Source of the DNA: Aculops lycopersici
Taxonomy: Eukaryota > Arthropoda > Arachnida > Trombidiformes > Eriophyidae
Direction: 5' to 3'
NCBI GenBank assembly: GCA_015350385.1
Contig: WNKI01000002.1
Span: 10,164,549-10,228,548, forward strand
DNA length: 64,000 nucleotides
Part shown: positions 1 through 12,199 of the stretch, in pieces
Position numbering within the stretch: the first letter of the stretch is position 1
How the letters are laid out: every line of letters begins with the position of its first letter
Position numbers and translations under genes: made by a program
The notes under the pieces: model-generated
Told to the model about the DNA's origin: nothing
The model's input: the letters and a program-made list of their open reading frames with translations, nothing else
The model's database searches: none

Positions 1-1483
1 CAAAATCATTGGCTATATATTTCAACTGTCCTATCTCCTTCTTGAATGCAGCTTCGGCCGATTCTTGTAAGGTTTGTCTAATTTTGCCTACCACTTTATC
101 GGGTGCAAATGAATCATCATCAATCAAACTGGGAAAAGATTTTCGTATCGCCTCAAGGTTTTGCTCTAAATTGACTCGTTCAGTCCCCTTCTTATGTCCA
201 GTTTCCTCGACACAAGCTAATAGCTTGTCTAGAATTTCCTTTAATTCGCGAACCGTCTCCTTGCCCTTGACTACATGCTTCTCGAACTTGGTCTTGACAG
301 CTGATTCAGAGAGTGACTTCTCAAATGCAAGCTCAAATCGCTCAAACTCCTTTCGTCGTTCCTCGGATCCAAGTTTGTTGATGCCACCCTGTTGGGCATA
401 GTAACGACCAGTTTCGCCGTGAGGACATCTTTCTATTAGCATCTCTTGCGCCGAAACAAAGAATGTCTTGTTGGTTGCCTCCTGTTCGGAATAAATCTTC
501 AACTCTTCACATAGAAAGCGAGATATTCTATCCAACTGATACTCTCTAGCAATGCCAGCTTGATCCTGGCGCTGGAGATCCCATTTGTTGTTGAGGACAA
601 AAATGTTCGGCTTCGAGAGTTTCTCACTGACTTTGTGGAAAAAGTTATTCTTAATGTTGGGCACACCAACCATAGCGTCCGATACATAGACAAAAACATC
701 GGCATCTAGACAGTACTTGTCAATATACTTGTCCATATCAGAGTCAAAGTCAACGCCAGGACTGTCCACCAAAATGATATCGTGTCTTAGTAATTGGCAC
801 TTGGAAATTGGCCAGTGGATTTTTACCTTAGACGAGCAATTCAAGCATGTTTTCTTGTTTTGAGCATTTGTCAGTGAATTAAGCTTTTCGATTGGTATCT
901 TATCACCATTTTGGTCGTCATAATCGCCACCCTCAATGTCGTCTTCATCGTCGTCCTTTCTTTGTACCACTAAAAATGCCTCGTTCCCCTTGTTGCCATG
1001 AATTTGAAGGAAACAACTAGTGGTGTCTCCACTGCTAGTTGGTAGAACTTCATCGCCAAGAATAGCATTAATTGCAGTGCTTTTACCGTTAGAGGTTCGT
1101 CCAAAGAAGGCGACCTTCATTCGGTTTCTGGAGATGACATTCTTGATTGCGCCAATAGTGGCATTCATGTCGCGCAACCTATCGGTTGAGCTCTCGTCCA
1201 AAATGTCGCAGTTCTCATAATATTCCTTTGCATTAGCCACATAACTGTCTAACTCCGAGAAGATATTGAATATATGCTTCTTAGCTTTTGGGAAGCGACT
1301 TAGAGGAGACTCCTCATCTATTTCAATGTCAATAAGTTGGCTAGCTGGCGGCGGCTGCTGCTGTTGCGGTTCAGGAGATATAGAACTCTCATGTGAGTTG
1401 GTACCATTTCCATTACTTTGTGGTGGCTGTTGTTGCTGCGATTGCAATTGTTGTTGGTTCCTCCTTTTACTCTTGTTAGCCAT
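1..1483 (-). CDS. Marf: Mitofusin (mitochondrial outer-membrane fusion GTPase), 5' part
   Basis: Large dynamin-family GTPase that tethers and fuses mitochondrial outer membranes. The frame opens with ATG at 1483 and stays open for 494 codons to the window edge, with no intron. A Gln/Pro-rich N-terminus of about 50 residues precedes the GTPase domain. The P-loop GRTSNGKST lies at residues 128-136, switch threonines at about 154-155, DSPG at 240-243 and NNKWD at 298-302. The stretch with DKYCLDADVFVYV and then FFHKVSEKLSKPNIF is typical of mitofusins. An acidic insertion (about 177-190) sits between G2 and G3. The transmembrane hairpin and second heptad repeat lie beyond the left edge, so membrane topology cannot be checked. 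Domain reading is seen in the sequence; the Marf name rests on family knowledge. Confidence 0.93.
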   Translation of the reverse strand, partial: MANKSKRRNQQQLQSQQQQPPQSNGNGTNSHESSISPEPQQQQPPPASQLIDIEIDEESPLSRFPKAKKHIFNIFSELDSYVANAKEYYENCDILDESSTDRLRDMNATIGAIKNVISRNRMKVAFFGRTSNGKSTAINAILGDEVLPTSSGDTTSCFLQIHGNKGNEAFLVVQRKDDDEDDIEGGDYDDQNGDKIPIEKLNSLTNAQNKKTCLNCSSKVKIHWPISKCQLLRHDIILVDSPGVDFDSDMDKYIDKYCLDADVFVYVSDAMVGVPNIKNNFFHKVSEKLSKPNIFVLNNKWDLQRQDQAGIAREYQLDRISRFLCEELKIYSEQEATNKTFFVSAQEMLIERCPHGETGRYYAQQGGINKLGSEERRKEFERFELAFEKSLSESAVKTKFEKHVVKGKETVRELKEILDKLLACVEETGHKKGTERVNLEQNLEAIRKSFPSLIDDDSFAPDKVVGKIRQTLQESAEAAFKKEIGQLKYIANDF

Positions 1484-1521
1484 GTTAAGTCAAAATATTA
1501 CAGCTTTGAATAGATTTACAA

Positions 1522-1525
<4 letters not shown>

Positions 1526-1568
<43 letters not shown>
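1526..1568. repeat. (TA)n microsatellite
   Basis: An uninterrupted TA dinucleotide run of about 43 bases, just upstream of the mitofusin start codon. It degrades into GTAGTA and then ACGTA-type repeats before the assembly gap. Confidence 0.95.
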
Positions 1569-1571
<3 letters not shown>

Positions 1572-1629
1572 GTATATAGTAGTAGTAGAAGTAGAAGTAA
1601 GTAATTAACGTAACGTAACGTAACGTACG

Positions 1630-1649
1630 NNNNNNNNNNNNNNNNNNNN
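1630..1649. other. Assembly gap (20 N)
   Basis: Twenty N bases between ACGTACG on the left and GTACCG on the right, inside a low-complexity block. The real length of the missing sequence is unknown. Confidence 0.97.
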
Positions 1650-1721
1650 GTACCGTTACTTACTTACGTAGTACGTACTAGTAGTATAATAATATAGAGT
1701 AGTAGTAGTAGTATAATAATA

Positions 1722-1731
<10 letters not shown>

Positions 1732-1764
<33 letters not shown>
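1732..1764. repeat. (AT)n microsatellite
   Basis: Second AT dinucleotide run, on the right side of the gapped low-complexity block. With the 1526-1568 tract it brackets the gap. Confidence 0.93.
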
Positions 1765-1766
<2 letters not shown>

Positions 1767-3303
1767 TGGTTATAATAATGAGGATAAAGGAGAGAAAGTA
1801 TACCTTACGGTAAAATCGCACATGCAAGTTTGTTTTGCTTTCGCTGCCGCGCGGTGGCGACGCGTAACCGCTTCTCCTGCTGCCCTTGTTTCCACAAGCA
1901 ATGCGTGCCTTTTACACAGCAGGCGACAGCAGTTACGGCGGCAGAGACCGCCGCTTGCCCACACAAGCAAATAATTTTAGCACGCGTTTCAAGGGCACAC
2001 CCACAATTTTTATCCAGTGCTGATCTCCTCAGGGCGAGGCGCGTTGCGTTCAGCACGCGCCCACAGGTAACCACTTGCTGGTGGTCACCTATCGACTAAT
2101 TACTGCTCGTTCGAGCTTCGAAGAGGAAACAATAATCATCAATAAAATTAACAAAATAAATCATAAGATGGCGCTGACACCGAGTAGCCAGTGGTCTAGC
2201 TGCGCAAAACTCCGCCCAGTTGCGCAGCAAAGCATCGGGCTGCTCACCTGTTCAAGTCGCAGCACCACTGCCTGAGATTCGCGACTCGGAGGAACTAGCT
2301 CGTCGGACTCCAGTTCAACAAGAGAGAAGGAGGGAAAGAGACAAGCAAAATTTTGGCGCTACTAGCGAGTCGAGAATGCAGCAGCAGTAAGTGTTATGTT
2401 ATTATAGTTATTATTGTTATCATCTTTATTTGAACTTCGAGACTTGATGTCAAGAGCGCGAGTCGGCGAGTAGTGTAAGAGTTAGTTATAGAGAAGGAGA
2501 AAGAGCAGCTACTAGTGTTGGTCTCTCTTTCCTTCTGTCTACTCGTGTTTGTCTAGTTAGTAGTAGTAGTAATAGTCGTAGTAGTCGTAGTGGCGGTGGT
2601 CTCTTGTGAGTCTGTAGTTTACAGGTAGTCGATGAGTACTAGTGGTAGCAGCAAGCAACATCGACAGGCACACATAGCCAACAATATACAGCCAACAAAC
2701 ATTAGAGAGAAAGAGAGGCAACCAAGGGAAAAGCAAAAGGAGAAACAGAAACCTCTTGACACTTGAAGAAACATAATAATACTAGAGGCGACCACCATCC
2801 GAGCAGTTGTCTTTGTTATTCGCCGTTCAATCATTAAAGTCGCTCGAGACTTAAGAGAGAGAGAGAGAGAGAGAGCGGAGGCTTTATTTTTACCTGAGAA
2901 ACATCATCGTCATCAGCGGCAGCAGCAACCGCAGTAGTAGTAATCAATAACGACCGTTCCAAGGAAGTCCTGCAAATTCAACAGGTAGTTTAGGAAACAA
3001 GAAGACGACTTTGATTGTTTGTCTGTGTTGTATGGTTAAAAGTAAGAGACAAAATCCATTTAGGCACTAAAGTTTGAACGGAAGAAAGTCGTTCTGAACA
3101 ATCGCCGTGGTCAATCGATTTCCGCGCTGCGCGTGCGAATTGATCAGAGTAGAGGGTAATTATCTCTCGGTTATTAACTCGACTAACTGAGAAAGGCAAT
3201 GAAAATTTAAGTTCATTTAGAGGAGAACATTTCAAATTTTAACAAACATCAAGAGAAAATATCGAACATTGGGACCATAAATCGGGACCAAAATCAAGCC
3301 AAA

Positions 3304-6300
3304 ATGCCGTCAAATGTGAGATTCGATTACAACTTCAATGAGATCCCGCCACTTGTTGATGGTGACTGCAAGTCCACCGTCAAGCTCACGAGCTATATGC
3401 AGAATGACAAGCGCCGGATATCGATGCCACCCAAGGATTGCTCGGCCGTCGAGGTGCGCCGGCTAAGATATACAGTTGGCCGCGGCAGCAAGACTAAGGT
3501 CATCCTTTCTGGAATCAACATGACAGTACCCGAGGGAGCAATGTAAGTATATAAATATCTTTGTATAAGAAGAATAATAATGATAATCTTGACCACAACT
3601 GGTTGTTGGTGGTCCAGAGCCGTGATCTGGTAGGTGGTTTTTATCTCACTCAGTTCAAGTTGCTCATGAGGCAAATAGATAATCTCTAGTTCATTTTTAA
3701 CCAAAACAAACCAACCCAACATTTTCTCGCTTGCCACCAACTCAATTCAAATTTTATAAACTGAAATAAAGCGAGCTCATTCATTATTTTAATTGACTGC
3801 TAGTTAGTTAGTTGGTCAGTCTCTCGACCGAACTAAAAGTGCTGAGCTACAGGCGGTTGCGGCCGCCGCAACTGCTGCCGTTTCGGCGTTCAAACTCAAG
3901 CCTTCCTCTCTCGTGTGGTCGTCATTAACATGAAGCGCCGGCGGCCAGCCAGAAGCAACAGGTAGTTTGAGGTTCTTTAGCGCCGCAACGGGCAACGTAA
4001 TCAGCTTAACGGATGGAGCGGAATTGTGTCATCGACGACAGCAGCGGCTGCAGTGAGAAGACTTCTTGAGTTGCCGGCGACGACATTAACTTGAACTCTA
4101 GATTCTTTTGAGATGCTCAGAGTTCGCAGCAACGAGTGGGTGGCTGCATGCAACTTCTTCTTCTTCTTCTTCTTGTGTTTCTCTTGCATCTCATATATCT
4201 TCTAAAATAATAATCAACAAGTGGAAGCCAGTAGAGTGGAGACCTTGAGCTTGGGTCGCACCATTTTTCCTCTCTGGCGCGCTCCTCGTTGCGTTGCAAT
4301 CTAATCTAGCTTATCAAGCGAGATCTTGCGACTCTATTTAGACCTACAAAAGGCAGGCAAGCAGTTGAGCGCGCAGAACTTGACGCGCTTGATATCGTCG
4401 AGGTTTTGGTAAGCTTGTCGCGCTCTTTAGCTTCGGTCTTGGGAATCCGGTTCGCTCGCCCAGCTAGTGCTGAGTGCTTAGTGTGCTCGAAGACTTTAGT
4501 CCCGTTGCAGCAACCTGTTGCAACGGCGCTAGTATTATATCACGCTGATGATGCAACAGCAGCAGCAGCCTTATCAACCAAATGATCGCCGACGCTCAGT
4601 TAAACGCTGAGCATTTAGCAACCTTGACCAGGTAAAAGTGACCACACGAAACGAAACGAATCGAAACGAGGCGAGGTGAAATGAAATGAATGGCTAGCCG
4701 TTTATTGATTTTTCGAGTCTCTCATTTCAAATGTCAAGCTTACAGATGGCCAATGAATCGATTCGATTAGAGTTTTTTTATCTCCAGCCATCGTCTTCTT
4801 TTTAGCTTACCACAAACCAAGTAACAAACTAACTGTTGAAATGGAGCGACGTTATTTAGTTTGGCTTATTCAACTTGATTCAAGTTTTGTATGGTTTAGT
4901 TAAGTTTAGTTTCATCTTTGATTTTAATGAGCCACCAGCGAATCGCAATGTGTTCCATTTTTTGCTGTCTCTCGGTCGCTCTCTTGCCATCGTCCACCTG
5001 ACCGCCGGCAACGCGACGGCTACCTGAAGTCACCTGTGGCAATAGTCGTAGTAGAAGCAGCAGCAGCAGTGAAGCTAGTTAATGATTTGCAAGCGTCAAG
5101 CCTCGGAACAGGTTAATTCGATAAAAGGTATCGTATTCGAGAAAAATGAGCACCATTCGTTGGCTCGCATCGTTCTAGAGCCTTAGGCGCGTTAATTTCT
5201 GACCGACTTTCAGGTTCATTTGCAAATTTTTCAATGCTAAGTCGAGAGGAGTGTATATTTTCGTTTTACAATCTGCGTTAATTACTGTTTAGTGTTTTTC
5301 TTTTGCCAATTTAGCTTATCGCTCCTCGATGCTCCACAACTTAGCGCTCAGCCTCCGCTATTTCTACGCAGACATCCGATTACCTGAGGCACTCTTATCG
5401 TTCGTAATCAAATCGAAGTCGCTCCATCGATGCCATGCGAAGGCCAATGTTATCTGTGAAGACAAACGACTAAGACGACGACGAAGACATGAGGATAAGT
5501 TGGAATTGTTACAGTTATTTGCCCTCGTGCATCGGGAGCTAATTGGGTTAGAAGAAAATGATCGATGTTCCTCTAACATTTCCATTACAACCTTCACCTC
5601 GACTACCTATGCATCGAATGAGGCTTGCGCCAACAGGTGGCTTTGGGAGATTTACGCTTTTTCTCTTCGAAGGTTATAAATAATCTTTTTTAAGACAACA
5701 AAAATGGGGGGGGGTGGTTTCCGTTTTATTTCGCGGTAAGTTGTTAAAATATTATATATATAGAATATATCTATCCATTTACGCACAACACTCAAATCTG
5801 TTGGCATTGAAATCTTGTTTGTCATCTTTGGATATTGATCTTGAGCTCAGTTTCCCAGATTGAAAAAAACTGGGCAAATTTGACAGCAGCTGGTAGCTTG
5901 GTGGCGGAAATGTCACCGTGATGATGTTTATAAATGACTATGTTATAAATATTCTCTCTCTCTCTCCCTCTGACTAAAAACCCTGAGGCTAATAAAAGAC
6001 AAATCCTCCAACTGTAGTTGGCTGTTGAGAGACAAGACAATGGAAAAAGAAAACTCTTACTGAGAAAAAACTAGTCGGAGGGAAGCCGTTTAGTTGACAC
6101 CATGCTGTGCTCGTCCATTTTCATTGATTCATTCATTGCCACGGCACTCAGCAGCAACAGCAACCTGTTGCGTTGTTCAAATTAACCGGCCGTTTCCTTT
6201 CCACTTTACCACTGTTTACCTTTCCTCCCCCACTGACGGTTATTTAATGGCAAAACTTCCTTCCCCCTCTTTCCTCTCGCTACACTTCCGCCCCCTCCCC

Positions 6301-9300
6301 TTGAATTTCAATTCGCGAAACAATTGTGATAATTTGCCTTCTTCTTCTTCTTCTTATACAGTCAAAATTTTTAATGCACTAAGCTTTACTTGGCCACCAA
6401 CGACGACGCCGACGCCGACGCCGAGCAGAAAATGCCGCCTCTTGACCGCCAAACTCTTGACCGGCAAGTGAACTGGCGGGCAAACCAAACAGGCGTCTGG
6501 CTGGCTGGCTAGCTTGCCGCCAACGGAATCGGAAGTGCACACTTTTCCTGCCACAACCAAAACTTACCTGCTATTTGCTAACTTTGCTGACGAGCCTGTT
6601 AGCTCAAAACAATTGTATACCATCCATATGCACTAACCACCTGTAACCACTTCTAATTCTAATCCTCAAACATAGCTATGGTCTCTTAGGTCCTAGTGGA
6701 AGTGGTAAGACCACGCTGCTCAAAAGTGTCGTCGGCCAGCTAACTCCCACTGAGGGTTGGGTTAAGGTCTTTGGCTTTCAGCCCAACCAACCGGGTAGCC
6801 AGATTCCGGGTTCCGCTATTGGTTACATGCCACAGGAGTTGGCAGTTTATGAGGATTTCACCATCAAGGAGACACTTTGGTACTTTGGTCGCTTATACCG
6901 GGTGCCAAATAAGATAATCAAGGAGAGGATTGAGTTTTTATTAACATTTTTAGATTTGCCCCGAAGCAAGCGATTGGTTTTAAACATGAGCGGTGGCCAG
7001 AAGCGTCGAGTTTCGCTTGCTTCCGCTTTGGTTCACTCGCCGCCATTGCTCATTTTAGACGAGCCAACTGTTGGCGTTGACCCGCTATTGAGACAAAGTA
7101 TTTGGCAGCATTTGGTTACACTGACACAAACTGAGAAAATTACAGTTATTGTAACGACACATTACATTGAGGAGGCGCGTCGTGCAAATATCGTTGGCTT
7201 AATGCGTCGCGGCAAGCTGTTGGCCGAGAATGCGCCCGAGGATCTAATGGCCAAACATGACTCGAGTTCATTGGAGGATGTCTTTTTGAAACTCTGTGTC
7301 TCGGACACCATGCGTCGAGCTCAAAAGTTTGCCTCGCTCACGGGGATGCCAGTTCAAGGTGCAATTATGGGAACGAATAGCATTATTCCGACACCGGAAA
7401 TTGGCTCAAAGCGCCACCATCAGATGGCCGCAATTACAGCTGCCGCCGCCGCTACCGATGGATCCTCACAGTCGCCCGACGAGGGACTAAACTCCTCCAC
7501 GGGGGGTAATGAAACGCTCACCAATTCGGGTGCTAGTTCAAATGATTCCGACTCAAACTTGTCGGCAAGTGGCAAGGATGAGCCACTTGCCACAGGTGGT
7601 GTTGGAGGCGATGGTCAGGTGAATGATCCAACAGGTGGCCTTGGCCGGCAGGCCATCGAGGATGCAACAGGCCACCAGCGACCATCGAGTTTTGACTCCG
7701 AGGCCACAACCATTGAAGCGGGCGGCTCAGCGCTAACGCACCGCTTGGGAACCGGAAGTGGAGGCGCCAGCGCCGAGAAGCACCGGCAACAGTTGGCCAT
7801 TGAGGCCTCGGAAGCTCGTGACAACACACCGAAGCCGCCGAGGAGGTTCTTCAAGAATTTGTTTAAATTTGGCGCCTCGGGTTCAAGTGGCAGCGGAAGC
7901 TCCGAGGATCAAAAGGCTTTGGAGCGCCGGCGTCAGTCTGGCTCGTATTTCATTGAGCAATTGATGAGCAAGTACCAGGGTCAGGATGCTCAATTGGCCG
8001 ATTTGGCAGCGACAGGTGGCAGGCCCATAAATCAAATGCTCAGTTGCGATGTCACCGGCAACAAGCAACCATCAACAGGTGGCCAGCAGGCGGAGATGAT
8101 CAAGGATTCAAATCGTCTAAATGTGCCCAAGATATCGATTCACGGAGGTAATAATAATTTTGGCGACTCAGGCAATAGTAGCAATGGGAGTAGCCAAAAT
8201 CACTCTCCAGTCGGCGTGAACAATCAACAGCAACAACAACAAGTGGTGGCGACAGCAACAACAGGTGGCTACCAAAATCACTCCTATCAAGCTAGCGAAT
8301 GCGGTTCAACTTACAACGACTTGGCGCTGATCTCTGGTTCTGTGGATCACATTGGCAAACAGCAAATGAACTCTTGCTCAGTTAATATGCATAATAATAA
8401 TCACACTAACCATCATCATCAAGATTTAGACGACGACGTTATGCTAGATCCCGAGTTATTTATGAACCCGGCGGATTTGTCCACAATGTCGCCAGGTGGC
8501 AAATATGATTATAAGAAGCTAAGTGTAAGAGAATATTGTGATACAGTTGGAACAATAACTTGGAAGAATTACATTCGCTTGAAGCGTAATGTTCCCCTGT
8601 TACTGTTTCAATTTGCCTTGCCAGCCATTCAAGTGATACTATTTTGTATTTGCGTTGGAAATGATCCCTTTGACATTCCGGTTGCGGTGGTCAATGAGGA
8701 ATCGTCGGCGGATTCGATTGCCGCCCTAAGCAGTCAATTCCTCCGTTCAGTCGACCATCGTTTAGTGAAGCAAGTTAATTATAGTAATTTAGATAAGGCC
8801 ATTGAATCCGTTAAATTAGGACAAAATTGGGGTGTCATTCATATACCTGAAAATTTTACCATTTCAATACACAAACGTTTCGCCGGAATTGAAGGCGAAG
8901 TGGATGATTCGACATTGGAAAATAGTACGATAAAAGTGTACCCCGATATGACAAATCAACCGATTGGACACGCAATGGAGGTGGCCTTTCGAAAGGCTTA
9001 CAGTGATTTGAGCAGGCAAACATTTGAGTTTCTCGGCCTAAACGCCGCCCTCTCGGATCCACCGATTCGCATGGAATCGGCCATTTATGGCAAAGTCGGG
9101 ATGAACAATTACCTACAGTATATGTCACCTGGAGTTTTAATTAGCATCAGCTACATCATGGCCACTGGCCTAACCTCACTGGCCTTTATTATTGAACGAA
9201 GAGATGGACTCTACGATAGAACCCTAGCGGCGGGCGTGGATCATGTGCAAATGTTAATTTCCCACTCAATTGTCCAGCTTGTTGTTATGGTTGTTCAAAT

Positions 9301-9709
9301 TAGTCTAGTGGTCTTCTTCACGTTTGTTATCTATCAAGTGCCAACAAATGGGCCCTTCGTGTGGGTGTTCCTTTTGCTCCTACTCCAAGGTCTCGCTGGA
9401 ATGTCCTTTGGTTTGATGGTATCGGCTATTTGTAAGGAGGAAAACACAGCCATCATGATGATTTTGGGTACCTTCTATCCAAATCTACTGCTTGCCGGTG
9501 TCATTTGGCCCATCGAAGCTATACCCTATTGGCTCAGATGGTTCAGTTACCTGCAACCACAAACTCTACCAACGCAGGCGCTTCGAGATCTAATTGTTCG
9601 CGGCTGGGACATTGACCAGACAGGAGTTTGGACCGGATTTGCCGTCACCACCGTTTGGCTAATCGTATTCTTGGCCATCTCGTGTATAGCCTTCAAGATT
9701 AAGAAGTAA
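3304..9709 (+). CDS. ABCH: ABC transporter, subfamily H (half transporter), two exons
   Basis: Exons 3304-3542 and 6676-9709 join in frame (AT|C, an Ile codon) to give 1090 residues. The donor is GTAAGT and the acceptor ends ACATAG. The N-terminal nucleotide-binding domain has Walker A GPSGSGKT (85-92), signature MSGGQKRR (about 184-191), Walker B with LILDEPTVGVDP (about 206-217) and the H-loop His at 242. A low-complexity linker of about 400 residues, rich in Gly, Ser, Asn and Gln, follows. An ABC2-type membrane domain then starts near residue 708 (KNYIRLKRNVPLLLFQF) and runs to the C-terminus. The order NBD then TMD, the HYIEEARRAN motif and SLEDVFLKLC fit arthropod ABCH proteins, which include Drosophila snustorr, needed for cuticular lipid barriers. 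Substrate here is unknown. The linker is the odd feature. Confidence 0.92.
3543..6675 (+). other. Intron 1 of the ABCH gene
   Basis: A 3133-base intron from GTAAGT to ACATAG. It separates the first 80 codons from the Walker A exon. It is by far the longest of the three introns I can define here. It contains no recognisable exon. The open frame at 5329-5679 shows no family match and is not supported. A length this unusual for the window could mean it holds regulatory sequence or an alternative first exon. Confidence 0.85.
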
Positions 9710-10646
9710 TAGTTTATCCTCTCGATGTTCGATCCGAAACATTTTGTGGCTCATCAGAAAATCTTATCTTAGTAACGAATACTTAAAAATTTAGAAGATA
9801 ACATGTGAAATTACCAGTGCATTCTCAGAGGAGATAAAAATGAGGCATTCGTATTGATGATTAATTGTAATGATAAACACTCTCTATAGCTCATAGAAAA
9901 CATTAATACAAAAATTGTACAACTTCAGCGTCAACTGGTGGCTAGGTTCTCGGGATCCTGCTTCGCCTCTAACTAGAGTGCGTGAAGTATGAGTAAGATT
10001 CTATAAATCAAAATGACACATCGAACGACTTGGTTGCATAACTCGATCGAGTTACTTCGATTCAATAGCTCATAGTTATCAGTTCAAGCAACAAGTGGCT
10101 TCCCCACAGTCAGTCTAATTGATTTTGCTTGTTATATAAAGTAGTCTAGCTTGGGACTCTCGTCTTTTAGGAGAGTTGCGAAGAGACAATCAGTGACAAA
10201 AAATTGATGACATCATTGCGAGACGCAGGTAGTTAAAATTTGATTGAAGGTGCGAATACATTTTTGCCCGGAACTCACTTATCATTGATCAGAATACTGA
10301 GGTTACTTCGCTTTCATCTTTGACCAGTTTCTCCTGTGGTGCATTCCATCAACTAGACCATAAACATTTAGCAACATAATCTTAACGGACGTAAAGACTC
10401 TCTCTCACCGTGGGTCTTATCAACACTTATTTCGTCAGTTTTTTAAATGCGTCAGATGGAAACTCCAAACAAAAACGCTGAGGCAAATCCGGCCAACAAC
10501 AGACTCCCGCTATGATAAAAACTCGTGTTAGTTTTGTGCAGAAAATCTAGTTACGGCATTCTGAATCAACAACTTCATAACCTTACTGTCAGCCATTTTA
10601 ACCTTCACTAGTCTAATTAGAAATACATGTAATTTCAAACCCAAGG
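9710..10646. other. Intergenic region
   Basis: Holds the 3' untranslated region of the ABCH gene and the upstream region of the next gene. No canonical AATAAA is close to the ABCH stop; an AATACA variant is present near 9905. I see no coding exon. Confidence 0.5.
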
Positions 10647-11264
10647 ATGAATAGAAGGTTACTTATTATTAGTGCTGCTGTAGCAGGAGTCCTAATCGTC
10701 ATGATAATAATATTCCTTGTCTCTCGTAATCCTGGTCCTAAATGCACGTTATTGAGCTCGGAACCAATGGAGAAGGGAAGTGTACGTAGTGTGGCAACGG
10801 GTGATTTTACGGCACTGGCAAATCTTGACGGCTACATGATGTTTTTACAAACAAATACTTCAATTTTTAAGTATTTCCCGCTTGATGCCCAGTACATAGA
10901 AGTGTCAGAGGAAACAGATGAAACGGGATACAGTCACAAGGTTTTATTTATTGACTCTCCTTGTGCCTCCCTCAAGTTGGCTGTAAAACCTGAAGGATCC
11001 ATTTCTGTCTGCGACGGACAGTTGATGATGAAGCCTCTACCGGAAATTGACAGCAGGCTAACACAGTGCCAATTGCCAAATCGAATGCTGAGTTTTAATA
11101 ATGGTTTGCATTATGCTTGTAATCATGAAATTACCCATTCCTGTGACAATACAATCGACGACTGGTTAGTTAAGGTTAAAATTTATCGTTTAGAGTTTGA
11201 GATCGATGGAGATCCAAAGATAATTAAAAAATTCGAGTTCAGCAAACCAGCTGATACTTGTTGA
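10647..11264 (+). CDS. Type II single-pass membrane protein of unknown family (paralogue A)
   Basis: A 205-residue protein starting with ATG after CCAAGG. A short basic N-terminus (MNRR) is followed by one hydrophobic segment (about 5-25) and then an extracellular or luminal domain, so a type II signal anchor is likely. Cysteines lie just after the membrane segment, in DSPCASL, CDGQ, TQCQL, YACNH, HSC and at the last residue. The C-terminal block EFEIDGDPKIIKKFEFSKP recurs in the neighbouring minus-strand gene. I recognise no described family and do not assign a function. The paired cysteines suggest a disulfide-bonded ectodomain (inference). Confidence 0.75.
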   Translation: MNRRLLIISAAVAGVLIVMIIIFLVSRNPGPKCTLLSSEPMEKGSVRSVATGDFTALANLDGYMMFLQTNTSIFKYFPLDAQYIEVSEETDETGYSHKVLFIDSPCASLKLAVKPEGSISVCDGQLMMKPLPEIDSRLTQCQLPNRMLSFNNGLHYACNHEITHSCDNTIDDWLVKVKIYRLEFEIDGDPKIIKKFEFSKPADTC

Positions 11265-11503
11265 ATTGATGACGAGTTAATGATTATAATTTGAATCAAA
11301 AGATTTGCCTATCATAAAACAGTAGTGTTAATTTTAAAGTTGATTTCAAACAATTTGAATGCATCTTGTTGAGAGGATTAACATTGTATATTCAAAACAC
11401 AAAGCTCTCATAAAAACAGGTGAATGAACCTGAACATAGCTGCTTGCTTAAAAATCACTTCGTAATGGGCGATACGCTCAAAACCTCGGGTAACAACCTG
11501 TTG

Positions 11504-12199
11504 TCACCGATCGCACATCTCTTTTGGCTTACTAAACTCATGCTTCTCTATCTTCTTCCTATCACCGTTCACCTCAAACTCAAACGAATCGAATACAAAC
11601 AATATAAACCATCGCTCTAAATCTGGTCCATTCGTTCGCGTGCATAGACAAGTCCATTTGTGCTCGCAATCGTAGTGAGTATTGGATGGTATCCATGGAA
11701 TGAACGGTCTTGAGATCAGGTTGCACGATATAGTCTCGTTGTGAATCCCAACTACAGGTGATATTTTGACAGAGGCCTCACCGAATTCGGTGACTAACCT
11801 ACGCAGGAAATAATGGATAGTAAGTTCCACGCAGTCCATATCAATGATCAGTATTCGCCCTATTGGTTCATCCCTTGAATCATTATATACCTTATCCTCG
11901 ACAGTATGTATTTTCAGGGGTAGGAAGACGTCCAAATCTTCGCCGCTATAGGCCACATATTGAATGTAGCCAGAGAGTTTGACCAAAGCTGAATTGTCAG
12001 TAGATGCCGAGGGCTTCTCAACAAATCTGCTTGGTCTTTTCTGGGACACTTTGCACAATCCATCATCATGACTACTCTCTCGATGACTAAGGATGGGTAT
12101 CAGGATAATAGAAACAACTAATAAAATAGCTACAAGTCCTATGATCTTCAGATTCTTCCTGACAAACTCGCGTTGGGCGTGTGGGATTTGGAAGTTCAT
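11504..12199 (-). CDS. Type II single-pass membrane protein of unknown family (paralogue B)
   Basis: A 231-residue protein, converging with paralogue A. I chose ATG at 12199 because the open frame upstream has only a TTG. The cytoplasmic N-terminus has about 20 residues; a hydrophobic segment (about 22-40, IIGLVAILLVVSIILIPIL) follows, then the ectodomain. Blocks shared with paralogue A are the post-membrane Cys, L-x-GY followed by a hydrophobic stretch, I-D-x-x-C, HYDCEH and the C-terminal FEFEVNGDRKKIEKHEFSKP. About six cysteines line up between the two. The pair looks like a local inverted duplication that has diverged strongly. Function unknown. Confidence 0.75.
   Translation of the reverse strand: MNFQIPHAQREFVRKNLKIIGLVAILLVVSIILIPILSHRESSHDDGLCKVSQKRPSRFVEKPSASTDNSALVKLSGYIQYVAYSGEDLDVFLPLKIHTVEDKVYNDSRDEPIGRILIIDMDCVELTIHYFLRRLVTEFGEASVKISPVVGIHNETISCNLISRPFIPWIPSNTHYDCEHKWTCLCTRTNGPDLERWFILFVFDSFEFEVNGDRKKIEKHEFSKPKEMCDR

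Larger units (their letters stand above)
1484..3303. other. Intergenic region between mitofusin and the ABCH transporter (divergent promoters)
   Basis: The two flanking genes point away from each other, so both promoters should lie here. It holds two AT dinucleotide tracts around an assembly gap, a GC-richer stretch near 1830-2280, and a short GA tract near 2855-2874. Several splice-donor-like words occur (for example GCA|GTAAGT at about 2386), so untranslated 5' exons of the ABCH gene are possible. No coding exon is convincing. Confidence 0.6.

Noticed and set aside
5329..5679. 116-codon frame in the ABCH intron
   Set aside because: No family motif; lies within a defined intron.
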